Shown piece by piece: positions 1 through 6,801 of a stretch of 28,890 nt of DNA (position 1 is its first letter; the number at the start of each line of letters is the position of its first letter). The translations under genes were made by a program, and so were the position numbers. The notes beneath the pieces were generated by a model. That model did not search any database. It was not told the origin of the DNA and was given only the letters and a program-made list of their open reading frames with translations. The DNA comes from Candidatus Omnitrophota bacterium (GTDB taxonomy: Bacteria; Hinthialibacterota; Hinthialibacteria; Hinthialibacterales; JAKPRU01). The stretch lies in assembly GCA_029570205.1 (NCBI GenBank), contig JAKQSI010000036.1, positions 1-28,890 of the forward strand, in the 5' to 3' direction.

Positions 1-525
1 ACACCGTCGAACGTCTTGAAACTCAGGGGCACGTATCGCCGGGATCGGGATTCCGGCGGCAAGATCGAACCGGAACCTCTCCGTTCTTTGCGCTGTCCTG
101 TCGAACTGCGCACCGATAAGTTGGCGGCTGGTTTCTGGAAGGAACACGCGGGGCAACTCCGGGACCTTGGCCTGCTCACTGAATTGGACAAACCCGCATT
201 TACTCTATTGTGTCAAATTCACGGGATGATGCGGCGCGAAGAGGCCATCCTGCAACAGGAGGGCAGTACGTATCAGTCCGGCACGTTGACGAAACAGAAC
301 CCGCGCTTCAATGTCGTTACCGCCTTGCGGAGAGACTTTGACACGCTTTCCGGCAAATTCGGTATGAGTCCGAAGTCCCGGCGCGGTATCCCTCTCCGAG
401 AGATCGAACCATCGGAAGAAAGCGCATTCGACCGGTTCCTTGCGCAGTCAAAACGAAAGAACCGGGCGCGATCCGACGGGGATGACGGACCGGACGATGG
501 TGACGGTTTCGACAAGTCGGGATAG
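1..525 (+). CDS. terS: P27-family phage terminase small subunit, 5' partial
   Basis: The frame is open from base 1, so the gene probably starts left of the window. A TTG at 16 is possible but has no good ribosome site. The first residues (PSNVLKLRGTYRRDR) resemble the conserved N-terminus of P27-type small terminases (Thr/Leu-Lys-Leu then Arg-Gly-x-x-Arg). The middle has the helical 'AGFWKEHAGQLRDLGLLTELD' type segment and the later LRRDFDTLSGKFGMSP helix typical of the family, and the tail is charged and Asp/Gly-rich. In phages this subunit recognises packaging-site DNA and hands it to the large terminase. No large terminase follows; about 500 bp of apparently non-coding DNA and then a tRNA-Glu come next. 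A prophage remnant or edge is the simplest reading. Family assignment rests on recognised sequence patterns only. Confidence 0.72.
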   Translation, partial: TPSNVLKLRGTYRRDRDSGGKIEPEPLRSLRCPVELRTDKLAAGFWKEHAGQLRDLGLLTELDKPAFTLLCQIHGMMRREEAILQQEGSTYQSGTLTKQNPRFNVVTALRRDFDTLSGKFGMSPKSRRGIPLREIEPSEESAFDRFLAQSKRKNRARSDGDDGPDDGDGFDKSG

Positions 526-1042
526 GCCATTTTCGTTTAACCCCCCTTGGCCGTCCGGTTCTCCTCATTTCCGGGCGGCATTCTTTTGCCTGTGGGGCGC
601 GATCCATCAGGGGGGTGACTCCTGTATCGTCCTCAGGACTGTTCCATCGGGGGGCCGATAGAAGATCTTCCTACAGGCCTACAAGATCGACCGGCGAACT
701 GGACCGGAAACAGGCATTTCCGGGGAATCTGCCAGCGGATCGGCGCGGATCGGTTCGACCAGGACCTTGCAACCGGACGCGGTGATTCCATCGGGAATGT
801 CTAGGGCAACCGGGGCGGATCGGGGGCGATGGGCGGCGCGGGGGTCCCATCGGTTGATAGACCTTCCAGGAACCGGACCGCGGCATTCCCACGCGGGCCG
901 GGCTGGACGGGGAACCGGGACATTTCCGGGCCGTCCGGGGTGCGTCAAAAGGGGCCGGTGTTTCCCTCTCCTGCTCACTCTATGCTCACTCCGGGAAATT
1001 GAGGGTCCGGCGGGAAGTACGTAAGTCCAGTAAAATCAACCA
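526..1042. other. GC-rich spacer without convincing genes
   Basis: Short open frames occur on both strands, but they are rich in Arg, Pro and Gly, overlap one another and match nothing I recognise. Visible structure includes a perfect hairpin at 704-723 (stem CCGGAAA/TTTCCGG, 6-nt loop) and a 10-bp palindrome GAAGATCTTC at 661-670. No large terminase, integrase or other phage gene can be read. It may be decayed prophage DNA between the terminase gene and the tRNA. Confidence 0.5.
704..723. repeat. Perfect 7-bp inverted repeat with 6-nt loop
   Basis: CCGGAAA at 704-710 and TTTCCGG at 717-723 pair perfectly around CAGGCA. Its geometry (7-bp stem, 6-nt loop) is the same as the dispersed hairpins elsewhere in the window, but the sequence is unrelated. 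No role can be assigned. Confidence 0.5.
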
Positions 1043-1114
1043 CGGCCCCACCGGGAATCGAACCCGGGTTTCCAGAATGAGAGTCTGGCGTCCTAACCCC
1101 TAGACGATGGGGCC
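1043..1114 (-). tRNA. trnE: tRNA-Glu (anticodon CTC)
   Basis: On the minus strand the acceptor stem GGCCCCA pairs with TGGGGCC. The D-arm GTC/GAC follows, then an anticodon stem CCAGA/TCTGG around the loop CTCTCAT, placing CTC at positions 34-36 (reads GAG, Glu). The T-arm CCGGG-TTCGAAT-CCCGG is perfect. The discriminator base is G, and CCA is not encoded (TGG follows), so the end must be added by a nucleotidyltransferase. A strong sigma70-like promoter lies upstream at 1189-1217. The tRNA sits between a terminase remnant on its 3' side and glmM on its 5' side; tRNA 3' ends are common phage integration sites. Confidence 0.97.
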
Positions 1115-1188
1115 TTGCGTGTATCGAAATGGCAGGGTCTTGTGCTAAGAATGTCTTGAACCGACTAAGGTCCAAAAACCGGAAAGGT

Positions 1189-1217
1189 TTTATACCGTTC
1201 GCGGTTTGGAGAGTCAA
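1189..1217 (-). promoter_or_regulatory. Sigma70-like promoter for tRNA-Glu
   Basis: Read on the minus strand, TTGACT (1212-1217) and TATAAA (1189-1194) are separated by exactly 17 nt (1195-1211). This is the best promoter match in the window. The predicted start is about 70 nt upstream of the mature tRNA 5' end. The -35 box lies about 20 nt past the glmM stop codon, so the tRNA appears to have its own transcription unit. Confidence 0.7.
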
Positions 1218-1237
1218 GGAACCATATCAGTCCGAAT

Positions 1238-2593
1238 TCACGCGGTTTTCGCGGCGGCCAGGGCGACTTTTCGAGCCATATCCAGCAACAACTGTGCGCG
1301 TTCCGAAGTGGCGGCCTCGGCCATATTCCGAAAGATCGGCTCGGTATTCGACAAGCGGACATGATACCAGCCATCCGGCAGGATCACCTTGAGGCCATCC
1401 GTGGTGTCGATCGTGCCGTGGGAGATACCGGCAGCCGCCCGCTGGACCCAGTCCGGCCCCGGGAACGAAGCGATTTCCAGTTTGTCTTTCAGGATCGTGG
1501 TTTTCGGCAATTCGGCAGCCAGGGCGCTGAGCGGTTTGCCGGAAAGCGCCATGGCCTCCAGGATGAGGCCGGCAGCCGCCATGGCATCCCGTCCGGGATG
1601 GATGTCGGGGAAGATCACACCGCCGTTCCCTTCTCCGCCGATTACGGCCTTCTCGCGTATCATTCCCTCCACGACATGGGCCTCACCAATGGGAGTCCGA
1701 ACCACCCGTCCGCCTGCGAGCGTCGCCGCCGCATCCACCATCATGCTGCTGCTGAGATTCACCACGGCGGTTCCCCCTCCCCGGCGGCTCAAGACATGTT
1801 TCACCGCGAGCGCCAGAGTGTATTCCTCCCCGATGGCAACCCCCTGCTCATCGACCAGAGACAGGCGGTCCGCATCCGGGTCAACGGCGAATCCCACGGC
1901 GCACTTACGGGACCGCACCCGCTCACACAGGCGCTCCAGCACAGCCGGATTCGGCTCCAGGGGACGAGTAAATCGGCCATCCGCCTCGCAATCCAGTTCG
2001 ATTACCTCGCAGCCCAACTCGCGCAGCAGGCGCGGGAGGAATATCCCCCCGACCGACCGGCACCCGTCCACGGCCACGAAATACGCCCGCGCTATAATTG
2101 CAAGGCTCTCGATATGGGAATGCACCCGGCGGCAATGGATCCCCAGAGCCATATCATTGTCCTGGGATTGACCGCATGTGGTTCCGGTCGCGTGTCCATC
2201 GGTGTCCTGCGCGAGTTCCACAAGGCGTTTGATCTGCGCCGGGCTGATAAACAGGCCCTGTTCGTTATAGAGTTTCAGAGCGTTCCATTTGACCGGATTG
2301 TGGCTCGCGGTGACATTTACCGCACCCCTGGCACCCAGTTCCCGGACCATTATCCCCACCGTCGGGGTCGGAACCAGTCCCAGCCGAACCACACCGCACC
2401 CCTCCGCCATCAAGCCGGAAGCCACGGCTGCCTCAATCATCTGGCCGGACGGTCGCGCATCCCTCCCGATCACGACCGTGCCCTTTCCCAGCAACCGTCC
2501 GAATGCCCGCGAAAGACGCACGGCGCTTTCCACTGTGAGGTCATCCCCCACGATACCTCTCGCCCCGGAAATCGTTATACGCGGAAGTTTCAT
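1238..2593 (-). CDS. glmM: Phosphoglucosamine mutase / phosphomannomutase family protein
   Basis: This 451-aa alpha-D-phosphohexomutase has all four family sites. The phosphoserine loop is TASHNP with Ser97, the Mg-binding loop is DPDADR (238-243), the sugar-specificity loop is GEGNGG (320-325), and the phosphate-binding loop is RLSNTEP (413-419). Length fits the family. GlmM converts glucosamine-6-phosphate to glucosamine-1-phosphate for UDP-GlcNAc and cell-wall synthesis. Classical bacterial GlmM has a GEQSGH-like sugar loop, whereas GEGNGG is usual in archaeal-type GlmM and some ManB enzymes, so phosphomannomutase or dual activity is possible. The start ATG is preceded by GGGAGAG about 12 nt upstream. 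It diverges from the GH57 gene and is followed by tRNA-Glu. Family is near certain; substrate is inferred. Confidence 0.88.
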   Translation of the reverse strand: MKLPRITISGARGIVGDDLTVESAVRLSRAFGRLLGKGTVVIGRDARPSGQMIEAAVASGLMAEGCGVVRLGLVPTPTVGIMVRELGARGAVNVTASHNPVKWNALKLYNEQGLFISPAQIKRLVELAQDTDGHATGTTCGQSQDNDMALGIHCRRVHSHIESLAIIARAYFVAVDGCRSVGGIFLPRLLRELGCEVIELDCEADGRFTRPLEPNPAVLERLCERVRSRKCAVGFAVDPDADRLSLVDEQGVAIGEEYTLALAVKHVLSRRGGGTAVVNLSSSMMVDAAATLAGGRVVRTPIGEAHVVEGMIREKAVIGGEGNGGVIFPDIHPGRDAMAAAGLILEAMALSGKPLSALAAELPKTTILKDKLEIASFPGPDWVQRAAAGISHGTIDTTDGLKVILPDGWYHVRLSNTEPIFRNMAEAATSERAQLLLDMARKVALAAAKTA

Positions 2594-2624
2594 ACTCGAT
2601 TTGCTCTCCCAAAATGAAAGGATG

Positions 2625-2633
2625 TGCTATAGT
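2625..2633 (+). promoter_or_regulatory. Extended -10 promoter for the GH57 operon
   Basis: TGCTATAGT gives a TGn extended -10 with hexamer TATAGT at 2628-2633 in the 102-bp divergent gap between glmM and the GH57 gene. No good -35 is seen, which is tolerated by extended -10 promoters. The predicted start near 2640 falls just before a 7-bp hairpin at 2643-2667. Confidence 0.45.
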
Positions 2634-2642
2634 GATCTTCAA

Positions 2643-2667
2643 CCGACCGAACGGGAAGTGCGGTCGG
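2643..2667 (+). promoter_or_regulatory. Inverted repeat in the GH57 operon leader
   Basis: CCGACCG (2643-2649) and CGGTCGG (2661-2667) are perfectly complementary around an 11-nt loop. The repeat lies just downstream of the predicted transcription start and 28 nt before the GH57 start codon. It could be an operator or an RNA stem-loop; nothing in the sequence decides between them. Confidence 0.4.
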
Positions 2668-2695
2668 AATTCATTGTCATAACGGGATAATTCCG

Positions 2696-4825
2696 ATGCA
2701 AAATACTATCCATTTCCTGTTTTGTCTTCACAACCATCAACCCGAAGGGAATTTTGAGCATGTTTTTGAGGAAGCCTATCAAAAGGCTTATCTGCCCATG
2801 TTGGAGACTATCGAACGGCATCCCGGGATTCGTCTGGCACAGCATTTTTCCGGTATTCTGCTCGAGTGGATCGACAACAAACACCCGGACTTCTGGGATC
2901 GATACCGCACCCTCGTGGAAACCGGGCAGGTGGAGTTTCTGACCGGCGGGTATTTCGAGCCGATTCTGCCCTCCATACCGGACCGGGACAAACTGGGTCA
3001 GATCGCCAAACTGACCGACACAATCAAGACGCGCCTGGGCTATAAACCGAAAGGACTGTGGGTAACCGAGCGGGTCTGGGAGCCATATCTGCCCAAACCC
3101 CTGGAGGAAGCCGGTGTCCGGTATGTGCTGCTCGATGATGCACAGTTCAAGATCAACGGACTCCAAGACGAACAACTCACCGGCTATTACAGCACGGAAG
3201 AGCAGGGTCATGTGATTTCCGTATTCCCCGTCAACGAACGTTTGCGATACCTGATTCCATTTCATCCGCCCGAAGAAACTATTCAGTATTTGTTATCCTT
3301 CGCAGATCGTGGGGGCAAGCGAATGCTGATGATGGGGGATGACGGGGAGAAATTCGGTATCTGGCCGGAAACCTACGACTCCGTTTATCGTCAGGGCTGG
3401 CTGGAGCGATTCTTCGGACTGCTGGAACAATATACAGAGCAGATTCATATCATTACCACCAGCGAATACCTGGAGCGATTCCCAGCGGTGGGGAATATCT
3501 ATCTGCCGACAGCTTCTTATCGGGAGATGATGGAATGGGCCTTGGCGGCGGATGATGCGTATGAGTTGGAGGCCGCTTTCCATGACGAGCGGTACGCGGA
3601 GGTCCGGCGTTTTCTGCGCGGAGGATTCTGGCGGAATTTCCTGGTGAAATACCCCGAATCCAACAACGCGCACAAGAAAATGCTGTGGGTCGGCGGAAAA
3701 ATCGATAAGATTCCCAAGAATCGGAAAGTCTACCGGCAGGCCCTGGAAACGTTTTGGAGAGCGCAATGCAACTGCGCGTACTGGCATGGAGTATTCGGAG
3801 GGCTTTATTTGAATTTCTTGCGCAGCGCGATCTATCGCAGCCTGATTGAAGCCGAGGACCTGGCCGATTCGGTGTTGCACGACAAGGCCAAATGGGTGGA
3901 GGCAACCCGTGGGGATTTTCTTCGATGCGGCAGTGATTGTGTCATTCTGGCGAATTCCGACGTGATGTATCACTTCGATGCGAGCAGCGGAGCGATACTG
4001 TTTGAATTGGACTTGCGAAAGAAGCGGTTCAACCTGCTGAACACGCTCAGCCGTCGGAAGGAAGGGTACCACCGGAAGATGCTGGAAGCGGCCTCGAAAC
4101 CCAAGCCCGCGCCGGGCCAGGCCGCCTCCATTCACGATCTTGTCGTGCTGAAAGAGGAAGGACTTGAGAAGCACTTGCACTATGACTGGTATCGGCGGAG
4201 CGCCGCCATCGATCACTTTTTCGACCGCACAACAACCATCGAGTCATTTCGAACATGCGCCTATCGTGAACTGGGAGATTTCGTAAATCAGCCTTATCAA
4301 TGCGAGGTCAAGAATAAAACAGACAAGGCGAAAGCGGTGTTTCAACGGGATGGCAGTCTTTGGCGGGATGGCGATCCGCAGAGCGTCCGGGTGGAAAAGA
4401 AGGTCATTCTCACGCCATCCGACATCGGGATCTCGGTGAAAATCACTATGTGGAACACCTCGGATCGACCGCTTGAGACCTGTTATGCTTCGGAGTGGGG
4501 GTTCGCCATGAATGCGGGGCACACGTTCGACCGTTATTATGTCGTGCCGGGAAGAGATTTGGAGGACAAGAACCTGGATAGTGTCGGAGAGGTGCGGGAT
4601 GCGACACAGGTGATCCTGGTGGAAGAGTGGGTGGGGATTGATGTAGACTTGTCATGGGATGCTCCGGCTGTTCTCTGGCGGTTTCCGATTGAAACAATCG
4701 CCAGTTCCGAGAGCGGATTCGAGCGGTGTTACCAGAGCAGTGTTGTCGTCCCCGTGTGGGACCTGTCGATTCAGCCGGGAGAAATCTGGTCGACCCAAAT
4801 CACTCTTACAGTCAGGGATCGATAA
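2696..4825 (+). CDS. GH57 4-alpha-glucanotransferase / alpha-amylase
   Basis: This 709-aa cytoplasmic-looking enzyme (no signal peptide) has the GH57 motifs in order: HNHQP (12-16), GGYFEPILPSIP (84-95), WVTERVWEP (122-130) and MMGDDGEKFG (212-221). By alignment from memory with Thermococcus litoralis 4-alpha-glucanotransferase (Glu123, Asp214), Glu125 is the nucleophile and Asp216 the acid/base. The C-terminal half matches the expected helical and beta-sandwich domains (DUF1925/1926) of that enzyme type. The family transfers alpha-1,4-glucan chains between malto-oligosaccharides, remodelling glycogen or maltodextrin. Its TAA stop overlaps the ATG of the next gene by one base, so it heads an operon with a Zn-ribbon protein and an exported hydrolase. 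Distinguishing transferase from amylase activity by sequence alone is not secure. Confidence 0.9.
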   Translation: MQNTIHFLFCLHNHQPEGNFEHVFEEAYQKAYLPMLETIERHPGIRLAQHFSGILLEWIDNKHPDFWDRYRTLVETGQVEFLTGGYFEPILPSIPDRDKLGQIAKLTDTIKTRLGYKPKGLWVTERVWEPYLPKPLEEAGVRYVLLDDAQFKINGLQDEQLTGYYSTEEQGHVISVFPVNERLRYLIPFHPPEETIQYLLSFADRGGKRMLMMGDDGEKFGIWPETYDSVYRQGWLERFFGLLEQYTEQIHIITTSEYLERFPAVGNIYLPTASYREMMEWALAADDAYELEAAFHDERYAEVRRFLRGGFWRNFLVKYPESNNAHKKMLWVGGKIDKIPKNRKVYRQALETFWRAQCNCAYWHGVFGGLYLNFLRSAIYRSLIEAEDLADSVLHDKAKWVEATRGDFLRCGSDCVILANSDVMYHFDASSGAILFELDLRKKRFNLLNTLSRRKEGYHRKMLEAASKPKPAPGQAASIHDLVVLKEEGLEKHLHYDWYRRSAAIDHFFDRTTTIESFRTCAYRELGDFVNQPYQCEVKNKTDKAKAVFQRDGSLWRDGDPQSVRVEKKVILTPSDIGISVKITMWNTSDRPLETCYASEWGFAMNAGHTFDRYYVVPGRDLEDKNLDSVGEVRDATQVILVEEWVGIDVDLSWDAPAVLWRFPIETIASSESGFERCYQSSVVVPVWDLSIQPGEIWSTQITLTVRDR

Positions 4826-5091
4826 TGGACATAACCACAATTAAAGAACAATGGACCTGCCCCAAGTGCCGTTCGCGAGGATGCACAACTCAGGAAATGT
4901 CGCTCACGAAAGCGAGCTACAAGCTAGCGCTCCGCGCAGGGCATGAGAAATATCTCATGGTGACCTGCACGCTGTGCGGCTATTCGGAACTGTACAATAG
5001 AAAAGTATTGGCGCGGATTGTAGAAAAAGTACATATCGAAAATGCCGCTCCCGTTGTCAAACAGGTGGATCTGATTAAGGGGGATCAATGA
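4825..5091 (+). CDS. Small Zn-ribbon nucleic-acid-binding-like protein (COG3478 type)
   Basis: This 88-aa protein starts at the ATG of a TAATG stop/start overlap with the GH57 gene; a longer in-frame reading would run deep into GH57 and is unlikely. It has two Cys pairs, CPKC (12-15) and CTLCGY (48-53), with about 30 residues between them, followed by a short basic/hydrophobic stretch. This spacing and the terminal CGYSELY match the DUF2082/COG3478 Zn-ribbon proteins annotated as predicted nucleic-acid-binding. Their real function is unknown. Its stop overlaps the next start as ATGA, so all three genes are likely translationally coupled. Confidence 0.8.
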   Translation: MDITTIKEQWTCPKCRSRGCTTQEMSLTKASYKLALRAGHEKYLMVTCTLCGYSELYNRKVLARIVEKVHIENAAPVVKQVDLIKGDQ

Positions 5092-6395
5092 GATTTCGAA
5101 CCGCATTTATTCTGATTGCCCTGGTTTGGTATTCAACGGCTATCGTTCAAGCCGGGCGGTGTGTGTTCCTTACGCTGGATACCTGCCGGGCGGATAGACT
5201 GAGCTGTTATGGCTCCCAAACCTCAAAGACACCGGCTCTCGATGAATTAGCCGTAAAAGGTGTCTTGTTCGAGAATGCCCTTGTGACGGCCCCGCTGACA
5301 TTGCCCTCCCATTGCTCTATTTTCACCGGAAATCTGCTTTCCCATCACCAGGTGCGAGACAACGCCTGGTATCGGTTGAAATCGACTGTGCCTACGCTGG
5401 CGGCGTTGCTTCAGAAAGCCGGTATACAAACAGGGGCGGTGATTGCGGCCTTTCCGCTCGAACGTCGGTTCGGGCTGGCCCGTGGATTCGACTTTTACGA
5501 CGATGCATTTGCGCGAGAGGGGAAAAAGGGAGACCCTTGGTATGGGCATCGGCCCGCTCGGTTTGAGCGATCCGGGTATGAGGTCACCGAGGTTGCGCTG
5601 GAATGGTTGCGTGAGAATGCCCTATCCGGCAAACCGTTTTTCTTGTGGGTCCACTACTTTGATCCGCATACTCCCTACGAACCGCCATCGCCTTTCAAGG
5701 AGCGGTTCCCCGATCAGCCTTATGACGGCGAAGTGGAAGCGATGGATGATGCTATTGGGCGACTGCTTGCCGGGCTGAAAGAATTGGGATTGATTGAAGA
5801 CACCCTTTTCGTGGCCGTTGGGGACCACGGCGAGAGCTTGGGGGAACACGGCAACAACGGCCATGGATGGGACCTGTACCAGCCGGGGTTGCGCGTACCG
5901 ATGATGGCCCGGCTGGACGGTGTAATTGTACCGGGTCGAAAGATTCCTGATCCGGTGCAACCGACAGACCTGTACCCCACGGCGCTGGAGTATTTCGGCG
6001 TAGAGCCGGAATCCACGATTGACGGAAAGAGCCTGTGGAAGACACTGGTGGAACAGGCCCCTGTTTCCGCGAAACCCGTTTATTCCGAAACAATCTATAT
6101 GGAACGTGAACGGAAAACACCCGGCGAGGGGATTTTCTGTATCGTTGCAGGGCACTGGAAACTGATCTCCAACCGCAAGGGCCGGCCGATTGAGTTTTAC
6201 AATCTCGAACAAGACCCCGGAGAGTCCAAAAACCTTGTGACAGATAAACCGTCCTGGGAACAGGCGCACGGGTATGCGATGCATCTGCTGTTGCTGAATT
6301 ACATCAAGGAAGCGGAAAGCGAACCGGGTCACGCGGTAGAGGAACTCGACCCCGAAACCATGGAGGCAATGAAGACACTGGGCTATCTCAAGTAA
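5088..6395 (+). CDS. Exported sulfatase-fold hydrolase lacking the formylglycine Cys/Ser
   Basis: This 435-aa protein has a signal peptide (about residues 1-22, cleavage near VQAG) and the alkaline-phosphatase/sulfatase fold. A metal-binding Asp lies in LTLDTCRADRLSCYG (Asp31), FDPHTPY is at 191-197, GDHGESLGEHG at 245-255, and the usual C-terminal EFYNLEQDPGESKNL segment is present. The active-site motif is T-L-P-S-H (71-75) instead of C/S-x-P-S-R. The residue normally converted to formylglycine is therefore Thr, so classical sulfatase chemistry is unlikely. Thr could act as a direct nucleophile, as in phosphatase or phosphotransferase members of the superfamily. It is preceded by AGGGGG and starts inside the previous gene's stop (ATGA). 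Substrate is unknown; linkage to a glucan enzyme may hint at a decorated glycan. Confidence 0.85.
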   Translation: MRFRTAFILIALVWYSTAIVQAGRCVFLTLDTCRADRLSCYGSQTSKTPALDELAVKGVLFENALVTAPLTLPSHCSIFTGNLLSHHQVRDNAWYRLKSTVPTLAALLQKAGIQTGAVIAAFPLERRFGLARGFDFYDDAFAREGKKGDPWYGHRPARFERSGYEVTEVALEWLRENALSGKPFFLWVHYFDPHTPYEPPSPFKERFPDQPYDGEVEAMDDAIGRLLAGLKELGLIEDTLFVAVGDHGESLGEHGNNGHGWDLYQPGLRVPMMARLDGVIVPGRKIPDPVQPTDLYPTALEYFGVEPESTIDGKSLWKTLVEQAPVSAKPVYSETIYMERERKTPGEGIFCIVAGHWKLISNRKGRPIEFYNLEQDPGESKNLVTDKPSWEQAHGYAMHLLLLNYIKEAESEPGHAVEELDPETMEAMKTLGYLK

Positions 6396-6462
6396 AAACA
6401 ACGGGGACTTTTCCTCGCGACCCGGCCCCATGGAAACCTGTGGTAAAAGTCACGATCGAGGT

Positions 6463-6480
6463 TCAGGCAGAGACGCCTGA
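6463..6480. repeat. Dispersed hairpin repeat, variant copy
   Basis: The stem is TCAGGC/GCCTGA and the loop AGAGAC. The loop is identical to that of the tandem array at 28306-28713, while the outer stem bases differ on both arms so that pairing is kept. Confidence 0.7.
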
Positions 6481-6627
6481 CCCAGCAGGAGAAATAGGGG
6501 AACAAATGCTGGAACAGGCCTCTGTCCCTGTCATGGTCGGCCGGCAGAAAATCAGCCAATCCCAGTTTTTTTGTTGACGCCCCGCAAACCCCATGATCTA
6601 TTCACTCCAGGGTCGTATAGAGTATGA

Positions 6628-6780
6628 TCCCTGAACTATCAGGTCATCGGCGATACAATCCGCTGGAACGATGTGTACCCAAATATCGATCTGACAGTGC
6701 GTTGCGTGCATGATACACTCAAGGTAGACACAATTGTGAAAGCGTCGCTGATGAGAGGACTCCGCGCACAGATCGGCGCG
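6628..6780 (+). pseudogene. Fragment of a larger, probably surface, protein
   Basis: Between an in-frame stop at 6625 and about 6780 the frame reads LNYQVIGDTIRWNDVYPNID followed by LTVRCVHDTLKVDTIVKA. The alternating pattern with W-x-D-V-Y-P-x-I-D resembles the N-terminal domain of large secreted bacterial proteins. There is no start codon with a ribosome site, and past about 6780 the frame runs into the reverse of the HDAC-like gene. I read it as a relic truncated at both ends. The family is not identified with certainty. Confidence 0.35.
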
Positions 6781-6801
6781 GGAGACTCTCCCGGTCCTCG
6801 T

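Larger units (their letters stand above)
6396..6801. other. Spacer with a repeat hairpin and a gene fragment
   Basis: This spacer lies between the convergent hydrolase and HDAC-like genes. It holds one copy of the dispersed hairpin (6463-6480), a TTGACG box at 6574-6579 with a poor -10 (TCTATT, 17-nt spacer), and a stretch at 6628-6780 that reads like the inside of a protein. No terminator with a U-tract is visible. Confidence 0.5.

Noticed and set aside
595-660. Hammerhead-like CTGAGGA core on the minus strand
   Set aside because: The required GAAA and the flanking stems are absent, so the seven-base match is chance.
526-1024. Large terminase subunit after the small one
   Set aside because: All frames were read for Walker-type ATPase and nuclease motifs; none is present, and the frames are short and Arg/Pro/Gly-rich.
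1361-2617. Long plus-strand open frame opposite glmM
   Set aside because: It is the complement of a clearly conserved enzyme gene, with an Arg/His/Pro-rich product and no family features. The same applies to long frames opposite the GH38, ABC, STAS and GH57 genes.
6574-6602. Promoter TTGACG with TCTATT
   Set aside because: The -10 is poor and no intact gene follows, only a fragment, so it is not listed as a separate promoter.
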